Below, in pieces: positions 45,860 to 53,513 of a stretch of 53,868 nt of DNA. How positions within the stretch are numbered: position 1 is the first letter of the stretch; each line of letters begins with the position of its first letter. A program made the position numbers and the translations under genes. The notes under the pieces were generated by a model. That model was not told where the DNA came from. It ran no database searches and saw only the letters and a list, made by a program, of their open reading frames with translations. Source of the stretch: Lentisphaeria bacterium (GTDB lineage Bacteria > Verrucomicrobiota > Lentisphaeria > Victivallales > UBA1829); contig JAFTIQ010000001.1 in assembly GCA_017456805.1 (NCBI GenBank), positions 1-53,868 of the forward strand, in the 5' to 3' direction.

Positions 45860-46720
45860 ATGATATATCTTGATTATTCGATTGATTTGCAGGAACGGAT
45901 CACTCCGGAAAAATATCCTGTTCAACCGACAGAAAAAGTTGTTTTAACATTTGGAAGACAGGAACAGATCATGATGAATCTTGTTTCAGAACGGAAAGAT
46001 TTGGGGGCTTTATTTTCAGAAATCATTGTCTGGGAGGCAGTTGTATATCAGGCTTCAGATTTTTCCGTTTTGTGCAAAACTCTGAATGAGGGCATCGATG
46101 TTTCCGGTTTGGATGAGGGGAAAATCTCATTCAGGATCAACACCAAAACGGAGAATTTTTTGAAAGCTGTCCGGAAACAGGGGGTGCATGGATTTTTGGA
46201 GCTGCGAGGGTTCAATTCCAGTGATGAGCTGATCCAATGCATGAAAATCCGGATTCTCGGACAGTATGCTTCGGATCCCCATGGAGCCGTTCCGGAAGAG
46301 ATCTATGACGATATTGCGACAATGAACTGGGTTCGGGAATATCTTTCCGGCGGGGCATTGGATCATTTTGTCACGCAGGAAAATTTTGAGAAAACGCTGA
46401 ACAATGCTCTGCCCGGCTGTTTCAAAATCACGGACTCAAAGAGCGATACCATTTCTTTGATTCACAATACTGTGGTAAAACATGACATCATTGCGGACGG
46501 GACGATTTCTTTTGACACGGATGGGCTTCCGGAAGATGGCTGTATCTGCATGGAACTCTGGCTCAGGATGTCGGCTGAAGTTGTAAGCTTTACGATCAGC
46601 GGAGTGACCTGGCTTGAAGAGCCCGCCTTTGATGCCGCAAATACTCTTTATGCCGTTGTCATCCGTTGGGATGGAACTCAGATCCTTGGAAATATCGCCT
46701 ATACGAAGGAGATCATCTGA
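45860..46720 (+). CDS. Unrecognised protein, tail-operon gene 4
   Basis: A 286-residue soluble protein with AAAGGA 8 nt before its ATG. N-terminal MIYLDYSIDLQERITPEKYPVQPTEKVVLTFGRQE and ELRGFNSSDELIQCMKIRILGQY resemble a jelly-roll-like region; SGGALDHFVTQENFEKTLNNALPGCF and a lectin-like C-terminal part with ISFDTDGLPEDGCICMELWLRMSAEVVSFTISGVTWLEEP follow. The C-terminal part recalls the distal domains of phage fibre or receptor-binding proteins. It overlaps the next gene by one base (TGATG). Confidence 0.75.
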   Translation: MIYLDYSIDLQERITPEKYPVQPTEKVVLTFGRQEQIMMNLVSERKDLGALFSEIIVWEAVVYQASDFSVLCKTLNEGIDVSGLDEGKISFRINTKTENFLKAVRKQGVHGFLELRGFNSSDELIQCMKIRILGQYASDPHGAVPEEIYDDIATMNWVREYLSGGALDHFVTQENFEKTLNNALPGCFKITDSKSDTISLIHNTVVKHDIIADGTISFDTDGLPEDGCICMELWLRMSAEVVSFTISGVTWLEEPAFDAANTLYAVVIRWDGTQILGNIAYTKEII

Positions 46721-47772
46721 TGCCGCTGCCGAGCCGATGGAATCCAATGGGAGTTGGTTCAACTCCGTGTTTTGAGATCGAAGTATCGCCGACCTCCTCA
46801 AGTCTTACCTATGGCTTTACGCCGTATTGGAATGTCGGCGGCTATTGCCGGGTTTTGGATTGGGGCGATGGTACCGGGGAAAAAGCTTCTGCAAGCGGAG
46901 CTCTTTTCTCTCATACTTATCCTGCAGCCGGAACGTATACCATCAAAATCAAAGCCGATTGTTACAGAGTTGTATTCGGTTATTCTGATATTTATGCTCC
47001 TCTGGTAAGTTATTGCAGCGGAAAGAACTGGAACGCTCTCGGAACATTGAACAGCGGTTACTGTATGTTCCGCGGATGTTCCAATATGGTGGATGATATC
47101 AGTGAGCTGCCTGAATATCTGACAGATGCGGGATATATGTTTTATCATTGCGAAAAAGCAAATCTTCCGCTCAGCGTTCTGCCGGAAGGGATTGTTTCTG
47201 CAAGCAACATGTTCGGACATTGCTATGAGGCGGATTTGCCGATTGAACGTCTTCCGGAACAGTTAAGCTCCGCAACTTATATGTTCGATAACTGCCTGAA
47301 AAGCCGTTTACCGATCGCCTCTCTTCCGGAAGGGATCACAGACGGAAAAGCGATGTTCCAGAAGTGCAATGCTGCAGAATTGAATTTTTCTTCTTTGCCG
47401 TCAGGACTTAAAACCGCTTCCGCCATGTTTTTTGAATGTTCTTCTGCAAACTTGAATTTGACCGCTTTGCCGTCTGGATTGACCGATGGACTCCAGATGT
47501 TCCGCGGCTGTTCCATTGCAAAATTGAACTTCAGCAAACTGCCGGATGGGTTGGTAAATGGACAGGGGATGTTTCAGGCATGTCCGGAAGCAGAAATCAA
47601 TATTTCAACTCTGGCTGCCAATGCACCGGCTTCCGGATGGAGCAATCTGACAAACATCGGAACCATGTTTCACAGTTCTAAAAAAGTGACAGGTTCCAGA
47701 TCTGAATTCCTGGCAAAATGTCCGAACGCAAGCAATGTTTATACCTTTGATGGGACTTCGACAACTGAATAA
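46720..47772 (+). CDS. PKD-like plus seven 24-residue MF-C repeats (adhesin or receptor-binding candidate)
   Basis: A 350-residue protein with start at 46720 (TGATG coupling). Residues about 12-95 include a PKD-like fold with VLDWGDGTGEKASASGALFSHTYPAAGTYTIKIKAD. From about 130 to 300 run seven tandem 24-residue repeats of the form LPxGLxxxxxMFxxCxxAxLxLxx, a pattern close to the DUF285/BspA-type leucine-rich repeats. The repeats are well conserved in spacing, and the Cys and Phe are invariant. No signal peptide, so export as part of a tail or other particle is plausible. It is probably a host- or ligand-binding protein; the target is unknown. Confidence 0.75.
   Translation: MPLPSRWNPMGVGSTPCFEIEVSPTSSSLTYGFTPYWNVGGYCRVLDWGDGTGEKASASGALFSHTYPAAGTYTIKIKADCYRVVFGYSDIYAPLVSYCSGKNWNALGTLNSGYCMFRGCSNMVDDISELPEYLTDAGYMFYHCEKANLPLSVLPEGIVSASNMFGHCYEADLPIERLPEQLSSATYMFDNCLKSRLPIASLPEGITDGKAMFQKCNAAELNFSSLPSGLKTASAMFFECSSANLNLTALPSGLTDGLQMFRGCSIAKLNFSKLPDGLVNGQGMFQACPEAEINISTLAANAPASGWSNLTNIGTMFHSSKKVTGSRSEFLAKCPNASNVYTFDGTSTTE
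47100..47620 (+). repeat. Seven tandem 72-bp coding repeats
   Basis: 72-bp units encode LPxGLxxxxxMFxxC repeats in the preceding protein. The DNA is diverged although the protein pattern is kept, which suggests old duplication with selection on the repeat fold rather than recent slippage. Boundaries are approximate. Confidence 0.75.
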
Positions 47773-47790
47773 AAAAAGGAGAATTACAAT

Positions 47791-48168
47791 ATGAAAATCT
47801 GGGCAAAAATCGAAAAAAACACCGTTGTTTATCCTCCGAAAAATGATAAAACAACGGGATGTTTCAATGTGGATCAAAACGAAAGCTGGCTGAAAGAACA
47901 TGGGTTCAAACAGTACGATCCGGCAGAGTTGCAGACTTTTTATCCGGAACCGGAAATGGTTCTGAAAAAATACAGCACTCTGAAGATTATCCGGATCCTG
48001 GGCAATGATTGGGAGTCGTTTCGTCAACAGCTTCAGTCAGAAGGCGTTCTGGATCAATTTTTTGCAGCGAATTATATTGCGGAGGATGATCCGGTGTTTC
48101 TTGCATTTCTGGAAACAGTTCCGGAAGAAGTAAAATCCAAACTCATTTTATGCGAATGGAACTCCTGA
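47791..48168 (+). CDS. Unrecognised protein, tail-operon gene 6 (tail-assembly-like)
   Basis: A 125-residue soluble protein with AAGGAGA 8 nt before the ATG. MKIWAKIEKNTVVYPPKNDKTTGCFNVDQNESWLKEHGFKQYDPAELQTFYPEPE resembles the N-terminal part of small phage proteins that accompany tail-fibre genes (tail-chaperone or XkdW-like style), followed by a helical C-terminus. Family membership could not be confirmed. It is the last gene of the six-gene operon and is followed by an intrinsic terminator. Confidence 0.75.
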   Translation: MKIWAKIEKNTVVYPPKNDKTTGCFNVDQNESWLKEHGFKQYDPAELQTFYPEPEMVLKKYSTLKIIRILGNDWESFRQQLQSEGVLDQFFAANYIAEDDPVFLAFLETVPEEVKSKLILCEWNS

Positions 48169-48183
48169 TTCAATTCGTGTGGT

Positions 48184-48221
48184 TTGTCCTGAATTTTCAA
48201 GATTCAGGACAAGCTTTTTTT
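48184..48221 (+). terminator. Intrinsic terminator between tail-like operon and psd
   Basis: TTGTCCTGAAT (48184-48194) and ATTCAGGACAA (48202-48212) form a perfect 11-bp stem with a 7-nt loop, followed by GCTTTTTTT on the plus strand: a textbook Rho-independent terminator for the upstream operon. The stop codon of psd, encoded on the other strand, falls in the loop (48197-48199), so the hairpin also forms the last codons of psd. Confidence 0.9.
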
Positions 48222-49111
48222 GATGCAATACTCATTCCCATCCGGATCAGCGTTTCGTATCCGTTTTCCGTATTTTTCAGAAGATCCTGATCCCATTGGA
48301 TGTTTGCATTATCAAAAATCAGAATGACGGTTGATCCGCCGAATTTGAACATTCCTTTTTCATCCAGTTTCTGATGTTTCCCCGGCTGAGACGTTTGAAT
48401 AATGGAACCGACTCCGAATGCCCCGATTTCCAGATAATAGAATCTGCCGAACAGCTCAGAATCCAATTTCGTGATCTGCCGCGTATTTTCAACATACAAA
48501 TCCGGCCTTTTTGCCAATGCGACCGGGTTCACGGAATGATATTTGCCTTTTACGATCACCGGCTCAGCATCTTGTGTGCAGTCGCAGGGGAAATGATATC
48601 TGTGATAATCCACTGGAGCAAGACGGATCACAGCAACTGCCAGGGACTCCGCCTGCAACTCCTCTTTACAAAGTTCATTCAGAGTCCGCATTGCTCCTTT
48701 CACCGGAACCGGATCGCTGGGCTTCAGATTTTCATAAACGAAAACCCGCCCGTCAGCCGGAGAGGAAAGAATATTCTTATCTGCATCAAAAGGACGGACT
48801 CCGGGTTTCAGTTTTCTGGTAAAAAAGGAATTGAAATCCGGATATTGATCCAGCGGCAGCTCCGCCTCTTCCGGGGCGCATCCGGGAATGGATGCCAATG
48901 CCGGGATTTTCTTTTTGGATTTGGGAGAATCATACCGGCGTCCAAGCCAATCGGAGAGTTTTGCCGTATTGAACGCAAAGCCCCAGAGGGTCTTCCCCAG
49001 CAGGGTTTCATACATAAAACGCAATGCACCGTCGCCAAAAACGGTTTCCTGTTGAATCGCACCAGTCTCTCTGTTTACCAGCATGATGCCTTTTGATTTT
49101 TCTGCTTTCAA
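48197..49111 (-). CDS. psd: Phosphatidylserine decarboxylase
   Basis: A 304-residue precursor of the pyruvoyl enzyme that makes phosphatidylethanolamine. The self-cleavage motif FGGST at 257-261 would split between Gly259 and Ser260, giving alpha and beta chains. SSPADGR (about 116-122) and PVDYHRYHFP (about 166-175) supply the triad Asp and His. The F-G-G-S-T form and the length match the clostridial/longer bacterial type rather than the LGST of E. coli. It is monocistronic and converges with the tail-like operon. Confidence 0.94.
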   Translation of the reverse strand: MKAEKSKGIMLVNRETGAIQQETVFGDGALRFMYETLLGKTLWGFAFNTAKLSDWLGRRYDSPKSKKKIPALASIPGCAPEEAELPLDQYPDFNSFFTRKLKPGVRPFDADKNILSSPADGRVFVYENLKPSDPVPVKGAMRTLNELCKEELQAESLAVAVIRLAPVDYHRYHFPCDCTQDAEPVIVKGKYHSVNPVALAKRPDLYVENTRQITKLDSELFGRFYYLEIGAFGVGSIIQTSQPGKHQKLDEKGMFKFGGSTVILIFDNANIQWDQDLLKNTENGYETLIRMGMSIASKKACPES

Positions 49112-49333
49112 AATTTGCTCTCCCTGATCCTTTGCAATACTTCTTTATAAAATAATTTACCCTGTTAACATAACACATTTTACAGATTTTACAAGCCTTA
49201 GAATTTTCAAAAAATGCCTTCCTTTGAGGAAATCAGGATTTTTCTTGCTAAAAAACGTTTATTTCTATTGAAAAAAGCCCGTCGGAGGTGTACATTACCG
49301 GATGATAAAAAAATCAAATCAGGAGAACATGAA

Positions 49334-50818
49334 ATGTTTTTTACAAGTACAAGACAGAAATTGAACGTTACAGCAGCTCAGGCGATTGCACGCGGGATTT
49401 CCAAAGACGGCGGACTTTTTGTCCCTTCTGAATTCCCCGAAATCTCTCAGGATATGTTCCGGAAACTCGTTTCCATGAACTACAAAGAACGCGCCTGCAC
49501 AGTGCTTTCTGCTTATTTGAACGATTTCTCCAAGGAAGAAGTGGAATATTGCGTCAACGGCGCTTATACCGGAACTTTCGATAACGAACAGCCTGCACCG
49601 CTGGTGGATCTCGGCAACGGCTGCCACATGCTGGAACTCTGGCATGGCCCCACTTGCGCTTTTAAAGATCTCGCTTTGCAGATCCTTCCTTTCCTCCTGA
49701 CGGTTTCCGCAAAAAAAACTGCCCCCGATAAAACGATCGTGATCCTCGTCGCAACTTCCGGCGATACCGGAAAGGCTGCTCTCGCAGGATTCGCTGATGT
49801 GCCGGGAACAAAAATCATCGTTTTCTTCCCGCAGAACGGCGTCAGCCCCATGCAGAAACTTCAGATGACCACTCAGACCGGAAACAATGTGGCTGTCTGT
49901 GCCATCGAGGGGAATTTCGATGACGCTCAGACCGGGGTTAAAAAGATTTTCGGCGATGCCGCAATGCAGGAATTCCTGAACAGCGGGAAAATGGAATTCT
50001 CCTCCGCAAACTCCATCAACTTCGGACGCCTTGCTCCCCAGATCGTCTATTACGTCTCAGCTTATTGCGATCTTGTCCGCGATGGGAAAATCAAAATGGG
50101 CGAACCCATGAATGTGGCAGTCCCCACAGGAAATTTCGGCAATATTCTCGCCGCACTCTACGCAAAACGCATGGGCGTGCCCATCAAAAAGTTTATCTGC
50201 GCTTCCAACAAAAACAATATCCTGACTGATTTCATCAAAACCGGTGTTTACGACCGGAACCGTCCGTTCTACACCACAAGCAGCCCGTCAATGGATATCC
50301 TGATCTCCTCCAACCTGGAACGTCTGCTCTATCATCTTTATAATGAAGATGCTTCACAGGTCGCTGCTCTGATGAAATCCCTTTCTGCCGAAGGTAAATA
50401 TGAAGTCAGCGCAGAAGTCCTGGCAAAATTGCAGTCTGAATTCACCGGAGGCTATTGCGACGAAGCCGCAACCCGGGCGACCATCAGCAAACTCTTCAAA
50501 GAAAAGCATTATCTCTGCGATACTCATACAGCTGTGGCAGTGAAAGTCTATGAAGATTACGTCCGTGAAACCGGCGATGCAACGCCTTGTGTGATTGCCT
50601 CCACGGCATCTCCCTACAAATTTGCAGCAGATGTTCTTCCTGCAATTGACAACGGCGAAATTCCCGCAGATGGTTTTGCATTGCTGGATAAACTTTCAGC
50701 CGTTTCTGACACCGCAGTTCCCGGACCTCTTGCAGAATTGAAATCCAAAGAAGTCCTGCACAAAACCTGCGTGGAAAAAGAAGAAATGGCAAACTTTATC
50801 AAAGCATTTCTCGGATAA
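49334..50818 (+). CDS. thrC: Threonine synthase
   Basis: A 494-residue PLP enzyme converting O-phosphohomoserine to threonine. FFTSTRQKLNVTAAQAIARGISKDGGLFVP is the canonical start; WHGPTCAFKDLALQ places the PLP lysine at K111; VATSGDTGKAALAGFADVPGTKIIVFFPQNGVSPMQKLQM and VPTGNFGNILAALYAKRMGVPI bind cofactor phosphate and substrate. The start at 49334 has AGGAGA 8 nt upstream; an open frame from 49214 is not supported. Codon use here is notably C-ending compared with the neighbouring operon, as expected for a highly expressed housekeeping gene. Confidence 0.96.
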   Translation: MFFTSTRQKLNVTAAQAIARGISKDGGLFVPSEFPEISQDMFRKLVSMNYKERACTVLSAYLNDFSKEEVEYCVNGAYTGTFDNEQPAPLVDLGNGCHMLELWHGPTCAFKDLALQILPFLLTVSAKKTAPDKTIVILVATSGDTGKAALAGFADVPGTKIIVFFPQNGVSPMQKLQMTTQTGNNVAVCAIEGNFDDAQTGVKKIFGDAAMQEFLNSGKMEFSSANSINFGRLAPQIVYYVSAYCDLVRDGKIKMGEPMNVAVPTGNFGNILAALYAKRMGVPIKKFICASNKNNILTDFIKTGVYDRNRPFYTTSSPSMDILISSNLERLLYHLYNEDASQVAALMKSLSAEGKYEVSAEVLAKLQSEFTGGYCDEAATRATISKLFKEKHYLCDTHTAVAVKVYEDYVRETGDATPCVIASTASPYKFAADVLPAIDNGEIPADGFALLDKLSAVSDTAVPGPLAELKSKEVLHKTCVEKEEMANFIKAFLG

Positions 50819-51274
50819 ATATCCCGGAAAATACAGCTTTTTTCAAAAAGTTGCTTGAAAAAAGCGAAAAAAGGCTTATATTTCAGTCAGTGTTTTTATT
50901 ATGATACAACAACATTGAAATATAAGCCTGAACTTTTTATAAGGAGAAATGTTTCTATTATATATTTTGATTTGGATAGACATATCTGTTCTTTATGATA
51001 TTTATACTTTGGTTTATAATATTTGAAAAAGTTTACGGAAAAAGATCTGTTGTTAGATCTCCTCATAGATTCTGAAGTATTCGAAATATCACTCAGAGAA
51101 TGTATTTGTTATCCTTTTTTGATTCGTTCCGGATAGAATGTTTGTAATAAAATATCAAAAGTGTTTTATGATGAATGATTTGTAATCATTTGTAATGCAA
51201 TCGTTTATAGCTGGAATGATAAGCAGGTCAAGAAAAATACCGTTCAACAATAAATAACAGGAGAGATGTTACAA
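50819..51274. other. AT-rich intergenic region with long inverted repeat, upstream of the DGR-target-like genes
   Basis: 456 bp without a gene. A perfect 13-bp inverted repeat GGCTTATATTTCA (50873-50885) / TGAAATATAAGCC (50916-50928) surrounds a 30-nt loop. The rest is AT-rich and holds possible -10/-35 elements for the first variable protein; TGTAATCATTTGTAATG (about 51181) is reiterated. AACAGGAGAGATGTTACAA just before the start is repeated in near-identical form before the second paralogue at 52.5 kb. Confidence 0.6.
50836..50865. terminator. 11-bp hairpin 18 nt after thrC
   Basis: GCTTTTTTCAA (50836-50846) pairs perfectly with TTGAAAAAAGC (50855-50865) over an 8-nt loop. It begins 17 nt after the thrC stop codon. 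It lacks a T-run on the plus strand, so termination would rely on other signals. Confidence 0.5.
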
Positions 51275-52405
51275 ATGAACAATGATTTCCAGCAACAGGG
51301 GACTCAGCCGCCGCAGGCAGCACCGATTCCGCAAGCCACACCGATGCCGCAGGCAGCACCGATTCCGCAAGCCACACCGATGCCGACAGCACAGCAAGCA
51401 GCACCGATCCCGCAAGCCACACCGATGCCGACAGCTCCGCAGGCAGCACCGATTCCGCAAGCCACTCCGATGCCAACAGCTCCGCAGACTGCTGTTCCAC
51501 CGCCGCCGGCTCAGTTTAATCCGAATTTTCAAAATCAATTTGGTGGAGGAGGCCCCAAACCTTTCCCCAAAGGCCTGCTGAAAATAATCGGGATTTTCGC
51601 CGTAGCGTTGGTATTGATTACAGTAATTATTATAGCGATCGATTCTGTCCGCTTTAGACCGGAAGAACTGACTCTTCCTCAGGGTGTCAAACTTGAAATG
51701 GTAAAAATCACTGCGGGGAGTTTTACTATGGGCAGTCCAGCCGGAGAACTTGGACGAGAGAACGATGAAGCACAACATCAAGTAACCTTGACAAAAGATT
51801 ACTGGCTGGGCAAATATGAGGTTACACAAGCGCAATGGAAAGCAGTAATGGGAAGCAATCCATCAACATTCATAGGAGATAACCTCCCGGTAGAATGTGT
51901 TATCTGGCATGATGCGAAAGAATTCTGCAAAAAGCTTAATGAAATTTATGCGGATAAGCTTCCTGCAGGATATCAGTTTGATCTGCCGACAGAAGCGCAA
52001 TGGGAATATGCATGTCGTGCAGGGACAACGACAGATTTGAATAATGGAAAAAATTTGACATCAGTTAGGGGCGAGTGTTACAATTTGAATGAAGTTGCGT
52101 GGTATACTAAGAACTCCGGTGATGCAACTCATGAAGTTGGACAAAAGCGAGCCAATGCTTGGGGTCTTTATGATATGCATGGAAACGTATTGGAATGGTG
52201 CCGGGATTGGTATGGAGCTTATCCCGGCAGATCTGTTACGGATCCAGTAGGTCCGTCGTCGGGCTCGGAACGCGTCTTGCGCGGCGGCGGTAGGGACTTC
52301 TATGCGTTCTGCTGTCGGTCTGCGGATCGGCACGGCGTCGATCCGGCGTTTCGGTTCGGCAGCGACGGCCTCGGCTTTCGCCTCGCGCTGGTGCCGATTC
52401 AGTGA
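51275..52405 (+). CDS. Membrane-anchored FGE/C-type-lectin-fold protein A, probable DGR variable protein
   Basis: A 376-residue type II membrane protein. The start at 51275 is chosen because AGGAG lies 11 nt before it, whereas the ATG at 51266 is only 2 nt away. Residues 1-95 are Pro/Gln/Ala-rich with AAPIPQATPMPTAP-like tandem units; GLLKIIGIFAVALVLITVIIIAI is the membrane helix with lysines on its inner side, leaving the C-terminal domain outside. That domain is FGE/SUMF-like (ITAGSFTMGSP, LGKYEVTQAQWKAVMGSNPS, FDLPTEAQWEYACRAGTTT, WGLYDMHGNVLEWCRDWYG) and ends GFRLALVPIQ. The last 50 codons (from about 52248) are GC-rich and NNC-rich at variable sites, as in DGR targets. Confidence 0.85.
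   Translation: MNNDFQQQGTQPPQAAPIPQATPMPQAAPIPQATPMPTAQQAAPIPQATPMPTAPQAAPIPQATPMPTAPQTAVPPPPAQFNPNFQNQFGGGGPKPFPKGLLKIIGIFAVALVLITVIIIAIDSVRFRPEELTLPQGVKLEMVKITAGSFTMGSPAGELGRENDEAQHQVTLTKDYWLGKYEVTQAQWKAVMGSNPSTFIGDNLPVECVIWHDAKEFCKKLNEIYADKLPAGYQFDLPTEAQWEYACRAGTTTDLNNGKNLTSVRGECYNLNEVAWYTKNSGDATHEVGQKRANAWGLYDMHGNVLEWCRDWYGAYPGRSVTDPVGPSSGSERVLRGGGRDFYAFCCRSADRHGVDPAFRFGSDGLGFRLALVPIQ
51310..51495 (+). repeat. Proline-rich coding tandem repeats
   Basis: Units encoding PQAAPIPQATPMPTA of about 45 bp occur about four times in gene A and about twice in gene B (about 52545-52635). The DNA copies are close to identical, so recent unequal recombination or slippage is likely. The repeat number differs between the paralogues, which changes the length of the cytoplasmic tail. 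Confidence 0.85.
52248..52405 (+). other. Candidate DGR variable region, gene A
   Basis: GTAGGTCCGTCGTCGGGCTCG opens a GC-rich tract that runs to the stop codon. Against gene B, 19 of about 45 aligned codons differ, mostly at positions 1 and 2 of codons whose third base is C (TTC/GAC, TGC/GGC, GTC/GAC, TTC/AAC), the result expected when AAC codons of a template are mutated at adenines. Flanking codons (CRSADR, RLALVPIQ) are constant. It has two extra codons relative to gene B near its 3' end. Confidence 0.7.
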
Positions 52406-52410
52406 GTAAT

Positions 52411-52455
52411 TTTCGGACGGATCGGACTTGTCAGACAGGTCTGATTCGTCCGAAA
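52411..52455 (+). other. 21-bp hairpin directly downstream of the candidate variable region
   Basis: Left arm 52411-52431 and right arm 52435-52455 pair over all 21 positions with three G-U wobbles and a 3-nt CAG loop, beginning 5 nt after the gene A stop codon. No T-run follows, so a terminator is not the simple reading. DGR target sites often carry a hairpin or cruciform just past the variable region that is needed for retrohoming. Confidence 0.65.
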
Positions 52456-52508
52456 CCGGAATGATGAAAAAGAGATAGCAAAAAATAGTAACAGGTGAGA
52501 TGTTACAA

Positions 52509-53513
52509 ATGAACAATGATTTTCAGCAACAAGGGACACAGCCGCCGCAGGCAGCGCCGATTCCGCAAGCCACACCGATGCCGACAGAACAGCAGGCAGC
52601 ACCGATTCCGCAAGCTACACCGATGCCGACAGCACAGCAGACTGCTGTGCCACCGCCGCCGGCTCAGTTTAATCCGAATTTTCAAAATCAATTTGGTGGA
52701 GGAGGTCCCAAACCTTTCCCCAAAGGCCTGCTGAAAATAATCGGGATTTTCGCCGTAGCGTTGGTATTGATTACAGTAATTATTATAGCGATCTATTCTG
52801 TCCGCTTTAGACCGGAAGAACTGACTCTTCCTCAGGGTGTCAAACTTAAAATGGTAATGGTCCCAGCAGGAAGCTTTCAGCGGGGAAGACAAACCGTTAC
52901 ATTGACCAAACCTTTCTATTTGGGTAAATTTGAAGTTACCCAGGCACAATGGAAAGCAGTAATGGGAAGCAATCCATCAGGCTTCAAAGGAGATAACCTT
53001 CCGGTAGAATGTGTTAGCTGGCATGATGCGAAAGAATTCTGCAAAAAGCTTAATGAAATTTATGCGGATAAGCTTCCTGCTGGATATCGGTTTGATCTGC
53101 CGACAGAAGCACAATGGGAATATGCCTGTCGTGCAGGGACGACAACTGCATTAAACAATGGAAAAGATTTGACATCAAGCGATGGCAGATGTGTCAATTT
53201 GAATGAAGTTGCATGGTATTATCAGAACTCCGGCGCTGGAACTCATAGAGTTGGACAAAAGCGAGCCAATGCTTGGGGACTTTATGATATGCATGGGAAC
53301 GTATGGGAATGGTGCCGGGATTTGTATGGATCTTATCCCTATGGATCTGTTACGAATCCAGTAGGTCCGTCGTCGGGCTCGTACTGCGTAATACGCGGCG
53401 GCAGTTGGTTCTACGACGCGGACGGCTGTCGGTCTGCGGATCGGCACGGCGACGTTCCATCGCGCCGGAACCGCAGCGGCGGGTTCCGTCTCGCGCTGGT
53501 GCCGATTCAGTGA
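52509..53513 (+). CDS. Membrane-anchored FGE/C-type-lectin-fold protein B, probable DGR variable protein
   Basis: A 334-residue tandem paralogue of gene A with the same order: short Pro-rich repeat tail, membrane helix, FGE-like domain, ending GFRLALVPIQ. The first 350 bp are nearly identical in DNA to gene A, while the region after the membrane helix has diverged (VPAGSFQRGRQTVTLTKPFYLGKF replaces the longer gene A form, 16 residues shorter). Motifs LPTEAQWEYACRAGTTT, WGLYDMHGNVWEWCRDLYG and CRSADRHG are kept. Like gene A it uses the second ATG (52509) after an AGGTGAG site. Its last 50 codons form the second candidate variable region. Confidence 0.85.
   Translation: MNNDFQQQGTQPPQAAPIPQATPMPTEQQAAPIPQATPMPTAQQTAVPPPPAQFNPNFQNQFGGGGPKPFPKGLLKIIGIFAVALVLITVIIIAIYSVRFRPEELTLPQGVKLKMVMVPAGSFQRGRQTVTLTKPFYLGKFEVTQAQWKAVMGSNPSGFKGDNLPVECVSWHDAKEFCKKLNEIYADKLPAGYRFDLPTEAQWEYACRAGTTTALNNGKDLTSSDGRCVNLNEVAWYYQNSGAGTHRVGQKRANAWGLYDMHGNVWEWCRDLYGSYPYGSVTNPVGPSSGSYCVIRGGSWFYDADGCRSADRHGDVPSRRNRSGGFRLALVPIQ
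53361..53513 (+). other. Candidate DGR variable region, gene B
   Basis: The tract begins GTAGGTCCGTCGTCGGGCTCG, identical to gene A, then shows TAC TGC GTA ATA CGC GGC at sites where gene A has GAA CGC GTC TTG CGC GGC. Every difference in the first part can be explained by an adenine in a shared template. Towards the 3' end GGG TTC CGT replaces GGC TTT CGC and the length differs by 6 nt, so the two regions may derive from different templates. Confidence 0.7.

Noticed and set aside
43199..48168. Complete prophage
   Set aside because: No integrase, attachment repeats, terminase, capsid, portal or lysis gene was recognised; only tail-like proteins.
51228..51500. Antisense repeat-rich frame over the proline-rich region
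   Set aside because: Tandem 45-bp repeats keep all frames open; the sense strand has the ribosome site, membrane helix and FGE domain.
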